A DNA stretch of 64,000 nucleotides from Lomentospora prolificans (lineage: Eukaryota > Ascomycota > Sordariomycetes > Microascales > Microascaceae): the NCBI GenBank assembly GCA_029532625.1, contig JARFXM010000011.1:2927501-2991500 (forward strand). Direction: 5' to 3'. Shown here piece by piece: positions 1 to 10,790 of this stretch. How positions within the stretch are numbered: position 1 is the stretch's first letter; each line of letters opens with the position of its first letter. A program made the translations under genes and the position numbers. A model generated the notes under the pieces. It made no database searches. It was not told where the DNA came from and worked only from the letters and a program-made list of their open reading frames with translations.

Positions 1-85
1 AAATGACCGAGTTTGAACAACTTTCCGGCCCTGAGTGGTAGTTGCCCACCTCTCTGGGCCAGTCCGGAGGTCTCACTGAGCCATT

Positions 86-131
<46 letters not shown>

Positions 132-602
132 ATCAACGCAAGCTGATGACTTGCGCTTACTAGGGATTCCTCGTTGAAGAGCAATAATTGCAATGCTCTA
201 TCCCCAGCACGACAGAGTTTAACAAGATTACCCGGACCTTCCGGTCAAGGAAATACTCGCTGGCTCTGTCAGTGTAACGCGCGTGCGGCCCAGGACATCT
301 AAGGGCATCACAGACCTGTTATTGCCTCAAACTTCCATCGGCTTGAGCCGATAGTCCCTCTAAGAAGCCGGCGAACTGCCAAAGCAGTACGGGCTATTTA
401 GCAGGTTAAGGTCTCGTTCGTTATCGCAATTAAGCAGACAAATCACTCCACCAACTAAGAACGGCCATGCACCACCACCCACAGAATCAAGAAAGAGCTC
501 TCAATCTGTCAATCCTCACTGTGTCTGGACCTGGTGAGTTTCCCCGTGTTGAGTCAAATTAAGCCGCAGGTTCCACCCCTGGTGGTGCCCTTCCGTCAAT
601 TT

Positions 603-635
<33 letters not shown>

Positions 636-776
636 TGGAGCCCAAGCACTTTGATTTCTCGAAAGGTGCCGAACGCGTCAAAGAATAACATCGTCCGATC
701 CCTAGTCGGCATAGTTTATAGTTAAGACTACGACGGTATCTGATCGTCTTCGATCCCCTAACTTTCGTTCCTTATC

Positions 777-809
<33 letters not shown>

Positions 810-1739
810 AGTTAGTCTTCAATAGATCCAAGAATTTCACCTCTGACAATTGAATACTGATGCCCCCGACTGTCCCTATTAATCATTACGGCGGTCCTAG
901 AAACCAACAAAATAGAACCACACGTCCTATTCTATTATTCCATGCTAATGTATTCGAGCATAGGCCTGCCTGGAGCACTCTAATTTTTTCAAAGTAAAAG
1001 TCCTGTTTCCCCGCCACAGCCAGTGAAGGCCATGGGGTTCCACAGAGGGAAAGGCCCGGCTGGATCAGTGCACCCGGTGAGGGGGACCGGCCAGCCAGGC
1101 CCAAGGTTCAACTACGAGCTTTTTAACCACAACAACTTTAATATACGCTATTGGAGCTGGAATTACCGCGGCTGCTGGCACCAGACTTGCCCTCCAATTG
1201 TTCCTCGTTAAGGGATTTAAATTGTACTCATTCCGATTACAAGACCCAAAAGAGCCCTGTATCAGTATTTATTGTCACTACCTCCCCGTGTCGGGATTGG
1301 GTAATTTGCGCGCCTGCTGCCTTCCTTGGATGTAGTAGCCGTTTCTCAGGCTCCTTCTCCGGGGTCGAGCCCTAACCCTCCGTTACCCGTTGCAACCATG
1401 CGAAGACAATACCTTCGCATCGAAAGTTGATAGGGAAGAAATTTGAATGAACCATCGCCGGCGCAAGGCCATGCGATTCGAAAAGTTATTATGAATCACC
1501 AGGAAGCCCCGAAGGGCGTTGGCTTTTAATCTAATAAATACATCCCTTCCGAAGTCGGGATTTTTAGCATGTATTAGCTCTAGAATTACCACAGTTATCC
1601 ATGTAGTAATGTGCTATCAAATAAACGATAACTTATATAATGAGCCATTCGCAGTTTCGCGGTATAATTGCTTATACTTAGACATGCATGGCTTAATCTT
1701 TGAGACAAGCATATGACTACTGGCAGAATCAACCAGGTA
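1..1739 (-). rRNA. 18S (SSU) ribosomal RNA, 3' end cut by window edge
   Basis: Read on the minus strand, position 1739 begins TACCTGGTTGAT, the universal 5' end of eukaryotic 18S, followed by the conserved 5' domain, the central region and the GTACACACCGCCCGTC decoding-site segment near 90-110. The window starts at the GGTCATTT block, so roughly the last 55 bases of the mature RNA, including the GGATCATTA end, lie outside. The visible length leaves no room for a group I intron. The 3' region (GGCCCAGAGAGGTGGGC style) resembles Sordariomycetes in my memory. The sequence shows none of the AT-rich damage seen in the neighbouring transposons, as expected for an intact rDNA repeat. Confidence 0.98.
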
Positions 1740-2609
1740 ACTATCGTCAATCCGCCGCCGGAGCGGTGGAAGATCCAGCCGGCACGAGGCCTGCTGGAGA
1801 GATGAGTTACTAAAAGGCTGCCCTGGATCGCCGTCGACAGCGTGAGCCGGTCGGCGACAACCACTAACGGGATCTGCTTCCCCCTTCCAAATTCCCCAGA
1901 GGATGCCCGAGCCGCACAGCGCACCGCCGAAGCGAGCGTGTGTGGCCCTGGCTCCCCCTGGAGGAGGACCGGCTCAGGGGGTCAATGAAGACCCCCATCG
2001 CCATTACCTCCCGTTGCTCAGTGAAAAGTTTAGCCAGAGGCCAACTATCCACAGAACCCATCCGTCGTCGCCCACGGCCTTTGAAAAAAACCGGGACGCT
2101 CGCCGGGCATCCGCTCGAACAAACCGAGGACTTGTAGCAGTCGACCCGGGCCTTGCGGGAGGCCACTCAGTAAATCTCCCATTGCGAGGCGCGCTCGAGG
2201 GCGCCTGCTAGCTGCACGGGAAACCACATTGTAGCGACCTGAAGGATATGGAACTAAGAAGGCACCCCGCCGAAGCGAGGATGCCCCGCAGCGCGGATAA
2301 CGACGTAAATCGCCCCGCGCCACTTGCGGCAGGAGAGAGGTTCGACTTAGTCGAGCTCGCAATTGCCGCCATGGTTTTGTCGGGGTGAGCTGCCATCGGA
2401 CTTTTGCCCTTTGCCATCTCCCCCCTCATATACCCTGGGGGACCAAAGTGGGGTGTGCCCCGCCACACTAGTCTCCACCCCACCTAAATATTTTTTGCAG
2501 CACTTTTTTGTATGGGCATTTCAAAAAATGGGCTCCCACCCACACAATCGTTGGCTTGTCTCGCACGGACCAACTTTTCAATGACGCGGGCAAGCCCATT
2601 GACCCCCAT

Positions 2610-3272
2610 TGAAGGTCCCGGGCGACTAAAGACCTTGGCAATGGTCCCGGGCGACTAAAGATCTTTGGCAAAGGTCCCGGGCGACTAGGGGTTTGACATC
2701 CGGGGCAAGCCCACAGACCCCACGAAAGGTCCCGGGCGACCTGAGATTTCACGTCCCGGGCAAGCCCATAGAGCCCATGGGAGGTCCCGGGCGACTAAAG
2801 ATCCTTGGTAAAGGTCCCGGGCAACTAGGGATTCTGAGGCAAAGGTCCCGGGCGACTAGGGATGTGACATCCCGGGCAAGCCCACAGACCCCACTAAACG
2901 TCCCGGGCGACTAGAGATCCTTGGTACACAGGCGGGGCAAATGAGACTTCCACAACATCCCGAGCGACTAGGGGTCCCCAGCAAAGGTCCCGGGCAACTT
3001 TTAAAGGAAAATAAACTTCAAAGCTAACCAACAAGATTATAGGCAGCAAACGATACAGATCTTCACACAGTCCCGGGCGACCACTTATTATACTTTACTT
3101 ATACGGCGGTTGCGCCGCGCTCATCGAATGGTCTCGGGTAACTAGACATCAGCCGACTCAGCTATCATGAATGTCCCGGGCGACTCGACGCCGCGCGCGC
3201 AGAAAAAAACTTCGACTCTGGCCGGCCCGGCCGTCAGCCAAAACCGCCCAAGAAAGATCCCGGGCGACTAGA
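2610..3272. repeat. IGS subrepeats (CCCGGG-containing)
   Basis: About fifteen copies of a core GGTCCCGGGCGACTA occur. Many sit in ~30 bp units ending in a variant of GATCCTTGGCAAA. A longer block beginning GGGCAAGCCCA plus the following units recurs about every 180-200 bp (starts near 2588, 2703, 2759 and 2874). The units become more diverged towards 3270. Repeats of this kind are usual in fungal IGS and may act in termination or replication-fork arrest, but nothing here proves a function. Confidence 0.9.
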
Positions 3273-3322
3273 GCCGCCTCGAGCCCCTCAAATGCCCCGC
3301 CGCGTCCACTATTGACGCCGCC

Positions 3323-3351
3323 GGGGGGGCCCCCCCCCCCCCCCCCCCCCC
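3323..3351. repeat. G7-C22 homopolymer tract
   Basis: Seven G are followed directly by twenty-two C, about 20 bp from the 28S 3' end. It can fold as a short G:C hairpin. The exact length is unlikely to be reliable because such tracts are error-prone in sequencing and assembly. Confidence 0.9.
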
Positions 3352-3370
3352 TTTTCCTGCCGAGATCTTG

Positions 3371-3430
3371 AGAAATCTAGGCGAATAGGGCTTACCCTCA
3401 GCAGATCGTAACAACAAGGCTACTCTACTG
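3371..3430 (-). rRNA. 28S (LSU) rRNA, 3'-terminal fragment
   Basis: The minus strand reads CAGTAGAGTAGCCTTGTTG and on through TTACGATCTGCTGAGGG into GGTAAGCCC, the conserved 3' end of fungal 28S. Orientation and position match the upstream neighbour of the 18S at 1-1739. The homology stops abruptly at 3430, where a retrotransposon LTR begins (TGTAACGGG at 3429, sharing TG with the 28S sequence). The rest of the 28S gene is absent from the window, so this is a broken terminal rDNA unit. Confidence 0.9.
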
Positions 3431-3456
3431 TAACGGGTTGAACCCCGGAATACGAG
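3429..3456 (+). repeat. 28-bp fragment of a gypsy-A/B type LTR
   Basis: TGTAACGGGTTGAACCC and the following GGAATACGAG match the first 28 bases of the LTRs of gypsy-B and gypsy-A. It begins exactly at the 28S break and ends where the TGTTAC start of another LTR family begins. The rest of this LTR and its element are missing, so the junction has been rearranged or deleted. Confidence 0.85.
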
Positions 3457-3462
3457 TGTTAC

Positions 3463-3813
3463 TGTTACGCTATATCATGCAAGCAAGCATGGAGGCGCTC
3501 CATGACACGCCACACCAACATAAGCAAGCATGAACATGCTCTGGCAGAACCTCAGCAGTAAGCAAGCAATACTGAAGGTTGAAGGTAAGGAATATATAAA
3601 GGAAGTAAGGAACTACAAGCTAGATAGAAAGAACAAGACTATTTTACTATCACAAAGGAATACCTATACTGCATATGAACAGAATATGCAGAGGTTGACC
3701 AATATGAAACCAGCGATCATCTTGAATCTATAAATAGCATCACAGAACCCTCCCACTTACTTATTAGCAGCTCAGCAGCTAGCAAGCAAGCAGATATAGC
3801 ATGAGCTATAATA
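3463..3813 (+). repeat. 5' LTR of element C
   Basis: Begins TGTTACGCTATATC and ends in the RIP-altered form (CTATAATA) of the CCGTAACA terminus seen in less mutated copies, so the family has terminal inverted repeats TGTTACG/CGTAACA. It carries a TATA-like TATATAAAGG at about 3594. It is better preserved than the 3' LTR. Confidence 0.93.
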
Positions 3814-5613
3814 GTAGTAGTATTGCTTATTCGACCCTTCATCCTCAAGCAAGAAACCACTCCCTGAAAGAGCTATCTTAACAGTAAGATAGCTACAATA
3901 GGTCCTCTATGATCTCTGTACGAAAGAGATCACCACCCTAACAAGACGCTAGTAATCCCAGGATCACTAACTAGCAATAATAACAAGTAGCATACCCAGT
4001 ACTAGCTACAAATCACCTTCATAGTAATTATAAGCTAAGAAGGTGAAAATAGGTAGGAACAGAGGAAGCTAGTAATAGCAGGAATCCTCTAGACCCTGAT
4101 AAGATACTACCTATTAAGGGTAAAAAAGGAGTAGTAACCTATACCTAAATAGTAGTAGCTACTTCCTCCTTGAATACCCCTGGTGATTTTCCCTATTCTA
4201 ATAATAGTAATAACCCCTATAAGCATGAAACTACTAGCTTACTAAGTAGGGTATCCTCCCCTCTATAAGAAATAGCTAGAGAATACTCCCCTAAGGCCTC
4301 TTTAGAATAGCAATTATATAAGGAAAGCTAACCTAGAGCCTAAAGGGAAGGACTAAGCTATAGTAGAAAATACCTAGCAATAGCTAGCCAGGATTAGCAT
4401 AGGATACCAGTCAGTAGTAAGAGGTATAGTATACTTACTAACTAGTATATCACCCTAGTCATAAGAAATACTCTATAGCTAGTAGCAAGTACTAGTAAAT
4501 AATTATAAGCTATCACCCTCTATATCTAGGAAGGTTAACCTTTACTAACTAGATTTATACTAAAAGGAAGAGAAGATAATAGTAGAGATACTTACTAACT
4601 AGACTAATAAGTACCTAGTATCTATTACCCTTAAAACCTATATATATAGGGTCTAGTAGTATAAATAAGGGATAACACCCCTATACCAAGATATCTATAA
4701 CTAGGGTTTAATTAGCTATAATATCTAGTACTAGAGGGTATACTAGTTATTTAGTATTAGTCCCTAGAAAGACCCCTAGTAGTATTACTAATCCTACTAC
4801 TAAGATAAGATAGTAATTATAGCTAGCTAATAGATAGGGATTATAGACCTACCCCTATATTTAGCTTATAAGGAACTAGTAACTATTTACTAATTAGAAG
4901 TTAAGGATAACTAGATATAACTAAGATAGTAAAAGCTATTATATAAGTATTCTAAAGAGTAATACCCTAGTAGCTACTATATCCTAACCCTATAGTACTA
5001 GTGCCTATACTACTATCTAGAAGTAAGATAGTAATAGAATACTAATAATAGATTAAGTTAATTAGTTTCTTTTAGCTAGATACTAATAAAAAGAAGTATA
5101 GTAAGTAAGGATACTTTATAGATAGTAAATAAATATACTTCTATAATATAACCCTTTTCACTAATATACTAGAGGTAAAGGCTTAAGAGAGTATAGAGAA
5201 GGTATACTAGATAGTAATTAGCCTCTACAAACTATTAAGAGGTAAAGTACTAATATAGTAGAGTAAGATTATTTCCTTATAAGAAAGGTAGTAATTATAG
5301 CAAGGAATAGTTAATAGATAGGTAGCCACCCTATATTAATAGTTCAGTATTCAGAGGTATAAAACTAAAGAATAGTTAACTAAGAATATATATATAGTTA
5401 TAGATATAAAAAAGCAGAAGCTAGTACATGATTTCATAGTCCAATATATACAGTATATATAAGCATAGGATAATAGCACCATCTATAGTTAGCTAATAGT
5501 AGCTTATAATTACTTAAACCCTACCTTACAAGTAGTAATAGTAAAGCTAGTAGAAGAAGGAGATACTAATAAGTAGATAATAAAAGTAGAAGAAAAGGCT
5601 AAACTACTAGGGT
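3814..5613 (+). pseudogene. Element C leader and gag region, RIP-degraded
   Basis: This is the first 1.8 kb of the internal region after the 5' LTR, matching the reverse complement of 13.03-14.84 kb in element B. By position upstream of protease and RT it should encode Gag. The frame is broken by many TAA/TAG codons of RIP type; a coding-like stretch around 5330-5610 can still be followed if single transitions are ignored. I recognise no zinc knuckle. The first ~200 bp (3814-4010) keep near-normal composition. Confidence 0.6.
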
Positions 5614-5618
5614 AATCC

Positions 5619-5969
5619 TGTTACGGCTCGTGCTGTGTCCGCTTGCTTGCTAGCTGCTGAGCTGCTAACAAGTAAGTGGGAGGGTTCTATGATGCTATTC
5701 ATAGATTCGAGATGATCGCTGGTTTTATATTGGTTAACCTCTATATATTCTATTCATATATAGTATAGGTATTCCTTTATAATAGTAAAATAGTCTTATT
5801 CTTTCTATCTAGCTTATAGTTCCTTACTTCCTTTATATATTCCTTACCTTTAACCTTTAATATTACTTACTTACTACTGAGGTTCTGCCAGAGCATGTTC
5901 ATGCTTACTTATATTAGTATAGCATATCATAGAGTGCCTCTATACTTACTTATATAATATAGTATAATA
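5619..5969 (-). repeat. 3' LTR of element B
   Basis: In plus orientation it begins TGTTACGGCTCGTG, nearly unmutated, and ends in the RIP-altered AGTATAATA form of GCGTAACA. It is 351 bp, equal to the partner at 14838-15188. The two LTRs differ at many sites, almost all transitions of RIP type, so LTR divergence cannot be used as a plain clock here. Confidence 0.92.
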
Positions 5970-6699
5970 ATACCCCTAGCTAGTAAGAAAATAGTTAATA
6001 ACCTTATTAGTACTTTACTAGTAGTTTGAAGTTAGAATCTAAGGGGTAGATAGTACTAGCTTACCTCTAAATTTAGGTTTGGTATTATAGGGTGATAGGG
6101 TATATAGGGTATTCTAGCTAGTATACACTTACTTACTTAGGCCTTATTTATAAAAAAGAGACTTTAGTTAGTATTTTTAGGGTTTTATATTTATTTTCCT
6201 CCTTCCTATTAATCCTTCTTACTTCCTATTAATAGCTAATATACCTTCTCCTTAATACTTTCTTTCTTCTCCTTACTTATAGCTACTAGCTAGCTAACTA
6301 TCTTATATAATTCCTAGATCTCCTCCTCCTACTTTTATAATTACTATTAGAGAGTTACTACCTTTATTACTAACTACTTAATTTAGAGCTACTATAGACT
6401 TACTTACTTACTTATCTCCTTAAGGAGCTTCTTATTATTAGTAGTATTAGGTAGTGACTCTAATACTAGGGAACTTGCTTTTATAATCCTTTAGAGGTAC
6501 TATTATAGTAGGGTCTCCTTACTAGATATAGTAATTTCTAGTAGGTTATTACTATTGCTACTCTTATTGCTATCTTCCTTATTCTTCTTACTTACTATCT
6601 CCCTACTAGCCTTTAAGCTTATAATACTTGCTTTCTAACCCTTTTCCTTATATTATAAAGGGTTCTATAGCTACCTCTTTTTAGTTATAGAAGAGGTTA

Positions 6700-7140
6700 C
6701 TAACTATAAGGATATATACTTTACTAGTGTCCTTAGTAGCTAGTCAGTAACTATTTCTAACAGGTAGGTTACGAGCTCTTACATGCTGATTCTTTGTAGG
6801 GCCTCTATGGTAGCCCTAGGGATCTCATTATCCATATAGTAGGTTTATAGGCCAGTAACTACTATATAAGCTGGCAGCTTGTACGAGGTTCCTAGCTGCT
6901 TCATGTCCAACGCGCTTTTGAGGGTAGTCCCTAGATGCCGAACCACTAGGTGCCCTGCCCAACTATGGTTCTCCTTTCGCTCTTTATAAAATTCCTTAAC
7001 AACTACTATTACTTCCTTGCATTCCTTCCTATCTAAGAATTACTTAGCTACCCTTTCTTAGGTAACTTCTTTATAAGTAATTCCTATATACTCTCTAATA
7101 ACTTCTATAGATATATCTATACTATTAGTTTACTTACTTT
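6700..7140 (-). pseudogene. Coding-like segment downstream of integrase in element B
   Basis: Read on the minus strand, this segment keeps an almost continuous frame with ordinary amino-acid composition and matches the plus-strand segment at 33230-33640 of element C. It lies between integrase and the 3' LTR, where a standard gag-pol element has no gene. A short piece of the frame is DNEIPRATIEALQRIS. I recognise no domain. The core at about 6775-6990 is markedly less RIP-mutated than its surroundings. It could be a third open reading frame or an unusual Pol C-terminus. Confidence 0.5.
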
Positions 7141-8599
7141 TTACTTAGGTTTACTTATAGGGCTAGGTTGTAGTTACTTACTGAACTTTACTTATTGTTA
7201 AAGGAGTTTACTTATTAATAGTTATTATAAGTAGGTATTATTGATAGGGTTTACTTATTAATAGTTATCTAGTTACTTACTAGGTTATTATTATTATATG
7301 TAGGGTTGTAGGATGACTATGATATCTAGGAAGGGTTCATGAGGGAGGGATAGCTAGCGCCTTCAGTCGCTTAAATATTCATCACTAGCCCTTTAGTGAT
7401 TATGTCTGCTAGTAATTGTGTCTACTACTGAATTAAATCTGTTACTATTTTTTATTTTGTTTTTGCCCTTTTTTATATGATCCTTATGATCCCTTATTCC
7501 TTCCTCTTATTATTTAGTAGTGATTGTAGCCTTTTAGCTGATCTGCTACTACCTTTTATTAATATTAGCAGAATCCTATTACTCTTGCACCTTCCTCTTA
7601 TCTACTTGCTAGTTACTGTAGTATCTTCTTTGTTATTACTTACTATATCCCTCTCATGTTGTTTGGCCTAGCTGCTATTTGTTTTCAGCTTTTACTATTG
7701 TCCATGGTTCATTCTTCCTTTCAACTTCTTATATCTAGCACTTACTGGTATAATATTTCTACTAGTAGGTACTTACCTCTACTTCTTCTATTAGCACTTA
7801 CTAGCCTCCTTTTCTTATAGTTTGAATTAGGTATTTAGTAAAGTAGGTAGTATAGGTTGAATAAATAAAATACTAACTTATAAGGAATATCCATTCTAGA
7901 TCCCTCTTATACTACTAACTACTACTTTAATTATCTATTCTTCCTCACTTTTACCTCTACTATTACTCTCTTATAATCACCTACTACTTTACCTATATTC
8001 TCTATTATATCCTCTACTCTCTCCTAAGAGTTATCCTTTAGATCCTATCCTACCTAATAGACTAGATACTTATATCCTATTTAGGTATTATAGTAGCTAA
8101 TAATCTATTTAACCTTGAACTCCTCCTCTCTATTAACTTAGACTAGCTTTAGGGGTTCTATATACCTCTAATAGGGATCACTTCCTTATAGGGGTTTAAA
8201 GATATATACTACTAAAATTACTAGGTGAATCTTCTAGTTCTTTAGGAAGTTCAATTCAATAGTAAGCTTGTATACTCTCCTTATAACCTTGAATAGTCCT
8301 ACTTAGCTTGGTGACCACTTCTTCTTTAGTTTACCTAGTAAGCTATAGCTATTATATAATTATAAGTAAATGATATTACCTACCTGAAAGGTTACTAGCT
8401 AGTAGTGTTTGTTATACCTTAGCTTTAATAATATGTTAGCTATTATAATAAGTACTTTTACTTCTTTACTATTTACTTACTAGATTAGGTCTAGTATAAG
8501 TTTTATTATTACTTTCCTTACTCTTACTATATTAGTAATAGCTACTAAAATATTTCTTAGCTTAAAACTAAGGGTTAGTATATTAGGGCTTTATCTAAT

Positions 8600-10790
8600 T
8601 AGGGCTAAAAATACATTATTAAGATTAAACTATAGTACTAGTAAGAGATTAATCTAGCTTTCTTCTGGATAATTTGCTATATAATAGTAGATTATAATCT
8701 TAACTATCTGGATCTTCCTTTTAGATATCCTATTAGTCTGTGGATAGTAAGCTATTACTATTAGTTAACTAACCTTTAGTACCTTACAGACCTCTAACCA
8801 GATTTCTAAAGTGAACTTTAGATTTCTATTACTAATGATATATACTGGTAATCCCTAATCATAATATAACATTACTTATAGTACTATTACTACCTACTAT
8901 ACTATAGTTGCTATCTTACTGCCTATAATTAATAGTATCTTCTTACTAAAGGTGTAGTTAATTACTAGCAAGTTATCCAGTATTTAATAGCTAGGTATTA
9001 CCTAGAATATGCCTTCTACTGGAATAGCAGGCATATCTATGATAAAATCTATTATAATTATATAATATAGGGTTAGTACTATGTTAATCCTTTTCATTTC
9101 ACTATATAGCTGCTGCCTATCCCTTTGGTTCTATAGGTATACTAGGTAGTAACTATAATACTTCTTGATTTTATCTACTTTTTAATAGATATAAAAGTCT
9201 TATAAGTTATATAATATTCTCTTACCTTCTATATATTAATAGTTATTATATACTATCTTGAGGATAGCCTATACTACTAGGTATAGTATATATAGCTTAT
9301 AATTACTCTTAGTATTAATAAAGTAGAGGAGGCTATTACTTTCCTAGAATAGCCTAACTAGTATTAGCCTCTTCTAGCTTATCCTAGCTTCCTCTTCCTT
9401 TTATTATTTAATTATATATAATACCTTTCCTAGCTTACTATCCTTCTTATAACTATTAATAATTAATTACTATAGATCCTCTATTAGCTAGATTACTAGT
9501 ATTTATATTCCTTGCCTTTCTACCTCCTCTAGGGTATATACTTACTTATCTATTATATCCATCCTGATATTATTTAGTTTATTAGGCTATTTATAGTCTA
9601 GCCTAGTATCCCTTATAAGTATAGTTAGTAATTATAAAAGTGTATCTAGTACTATATTTAATAGTCTAGGTATATAGAAAACCTTAAGATTAAACTATAA
9701 TAGCTAGTTTATAGTATTTACTAGCTTTAAGTTAGCCTTACTAAGATCTATAGTCTTTAAGGAGGTATATTTTATAATCCCTTTTAATAGTAAGTAATCT
9801 ATAAAGATTACTATTAGGGATCTATTTACCCTAACTATTTTTTATAGCTTCCTTACTACCTAGATAACTACTATTAATTCTACCTCTATTAATCTATACT
9901 TCTTTTCTATATTTGAGTGTATATATAATAGAAAGTATAGTAGCTGTAATTCCTTTACTATAATATCTTTTCCTAGAATAGATTTACTATCCTATTCTTT
10001 ACTATATAGCTAGAATATATATATACTAAAGGTGATTCTACTGGTATCTACTTTCAAGAATAGTATTCAGTCTGGATCCATATAGTATAGTAATATTTAC
10101 TTATAGAGGAAGGATTATAGGTTAGTGAATACCTCCTGCTTTTCTAGTATTAGGGTGAACCTATATTTACTTGCTTTCTACTTCTTCTACTACTTACTAT
10201 TCTTTCCTAGGATAATCTCCTAGCTCTTTTATATAGCTTTTAGCTCTATAGTTTTCTACCTCTATAGTGGTGCTATCTATATATTAAACTATGGAATTAT
10301 TGTATAGATGAATATTACTATACTAATATAGTATTCTAACTTTTCTAAATTATTAGGGTATTATATTATCTATTTGAATCCTAGGATATAATCACTTATC
10401 TTCTACTTACTATTACTATTAAGGATATAACTAAGGAAAGTAATATTAGGGAAGCCTATAAAGGATTTATTTATAGAGATATATAAGTGATTCCTACTTA
10501 TTATCTATATTATTATTTCTATATAGTATAGATGCTCCTCCTCTATATTGCTAAAGATCATGATATCATTGATGTATGCTTGTACGAAATAATGGTGCTC
10601 GAAGAACAAGTGATCCATGTATTATTATGCAAATGCTGGTGAGTTCTTGAAACCCATAAGAATGACATTCGATCGCTCTAACCCTCGTGGGCTGATCACT
10701 ACTATGTGGTTATAATACTTATAATAGATTAGTAGCTGATAGAAGAACTTTTTAGTATCTAGGCTGGTGAACACTTACTTACTATATAGT
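8600..10790 (-). pseudogene. Element B pol relic: reverse transcriptase, RNase H and integrase
   Basis: The minus strand near 10560-10780 reads as a Ty3-type RT palm: a LDTKKFFYQ block, GFKNSPA, then AYINDIMIFS at the YxDD position. The second motif residue is N where D is expected, as a G-to-A RIP change would produce. Integrase core homology lies near 8750-8880, equivalent to the DRDLKF and AYHPQTDG-like blocks of element C at 25290-25420. Numerous TAA/TAG codons interrupt it. The fold is Ty3/gypsy, clearly different from gypsy-A/B. Confidence 0.8.

Larger units (their letters stand above)
1740..3370 (-). other. rDNA 5' external transcribed spacer and intergenic spacer
   Basis: This GC-rich stretch lies between the 18S 5' end and the 28S 3' fragment of the next unit upstream, so by position it is the 5' ETS plus the non-transcribed spacer. 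No 5S rRNA gene is visible in it. The part nearest 18S (1740-2360) is complex sequence without repeats; 2610-3272 is filled with short CCCGGG-bearing subrepeats; the far end has a long G/C homopolymer. At about 1.6 kb it is a short spacer. The Pol I promoter cannot be located by eye. Confidence 0.85.

Noticed and set aside
886..2483. Open frames of 60-109 codons on both strands within rDNA
   Set aside because: They lie in 18S rRNA and its transcribed spacer and have no protein features.
2610..3272. Possible CRISPR-like array
   Set aside because: Eukaryotic rDNA spacer; unit spacing is irregular and there are no unique spacers between identical repeats.
7477..7671. Hydrophobic 64-codon frame resembling a membrane protein, repeated at 32675-32884
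   Set aside because: It is antisense to element B/C coding sequence. Leu/Ile/Ser richness comes from the TA-rich RIP composition, and its presence in both copies only reflects shared transposon sequence.
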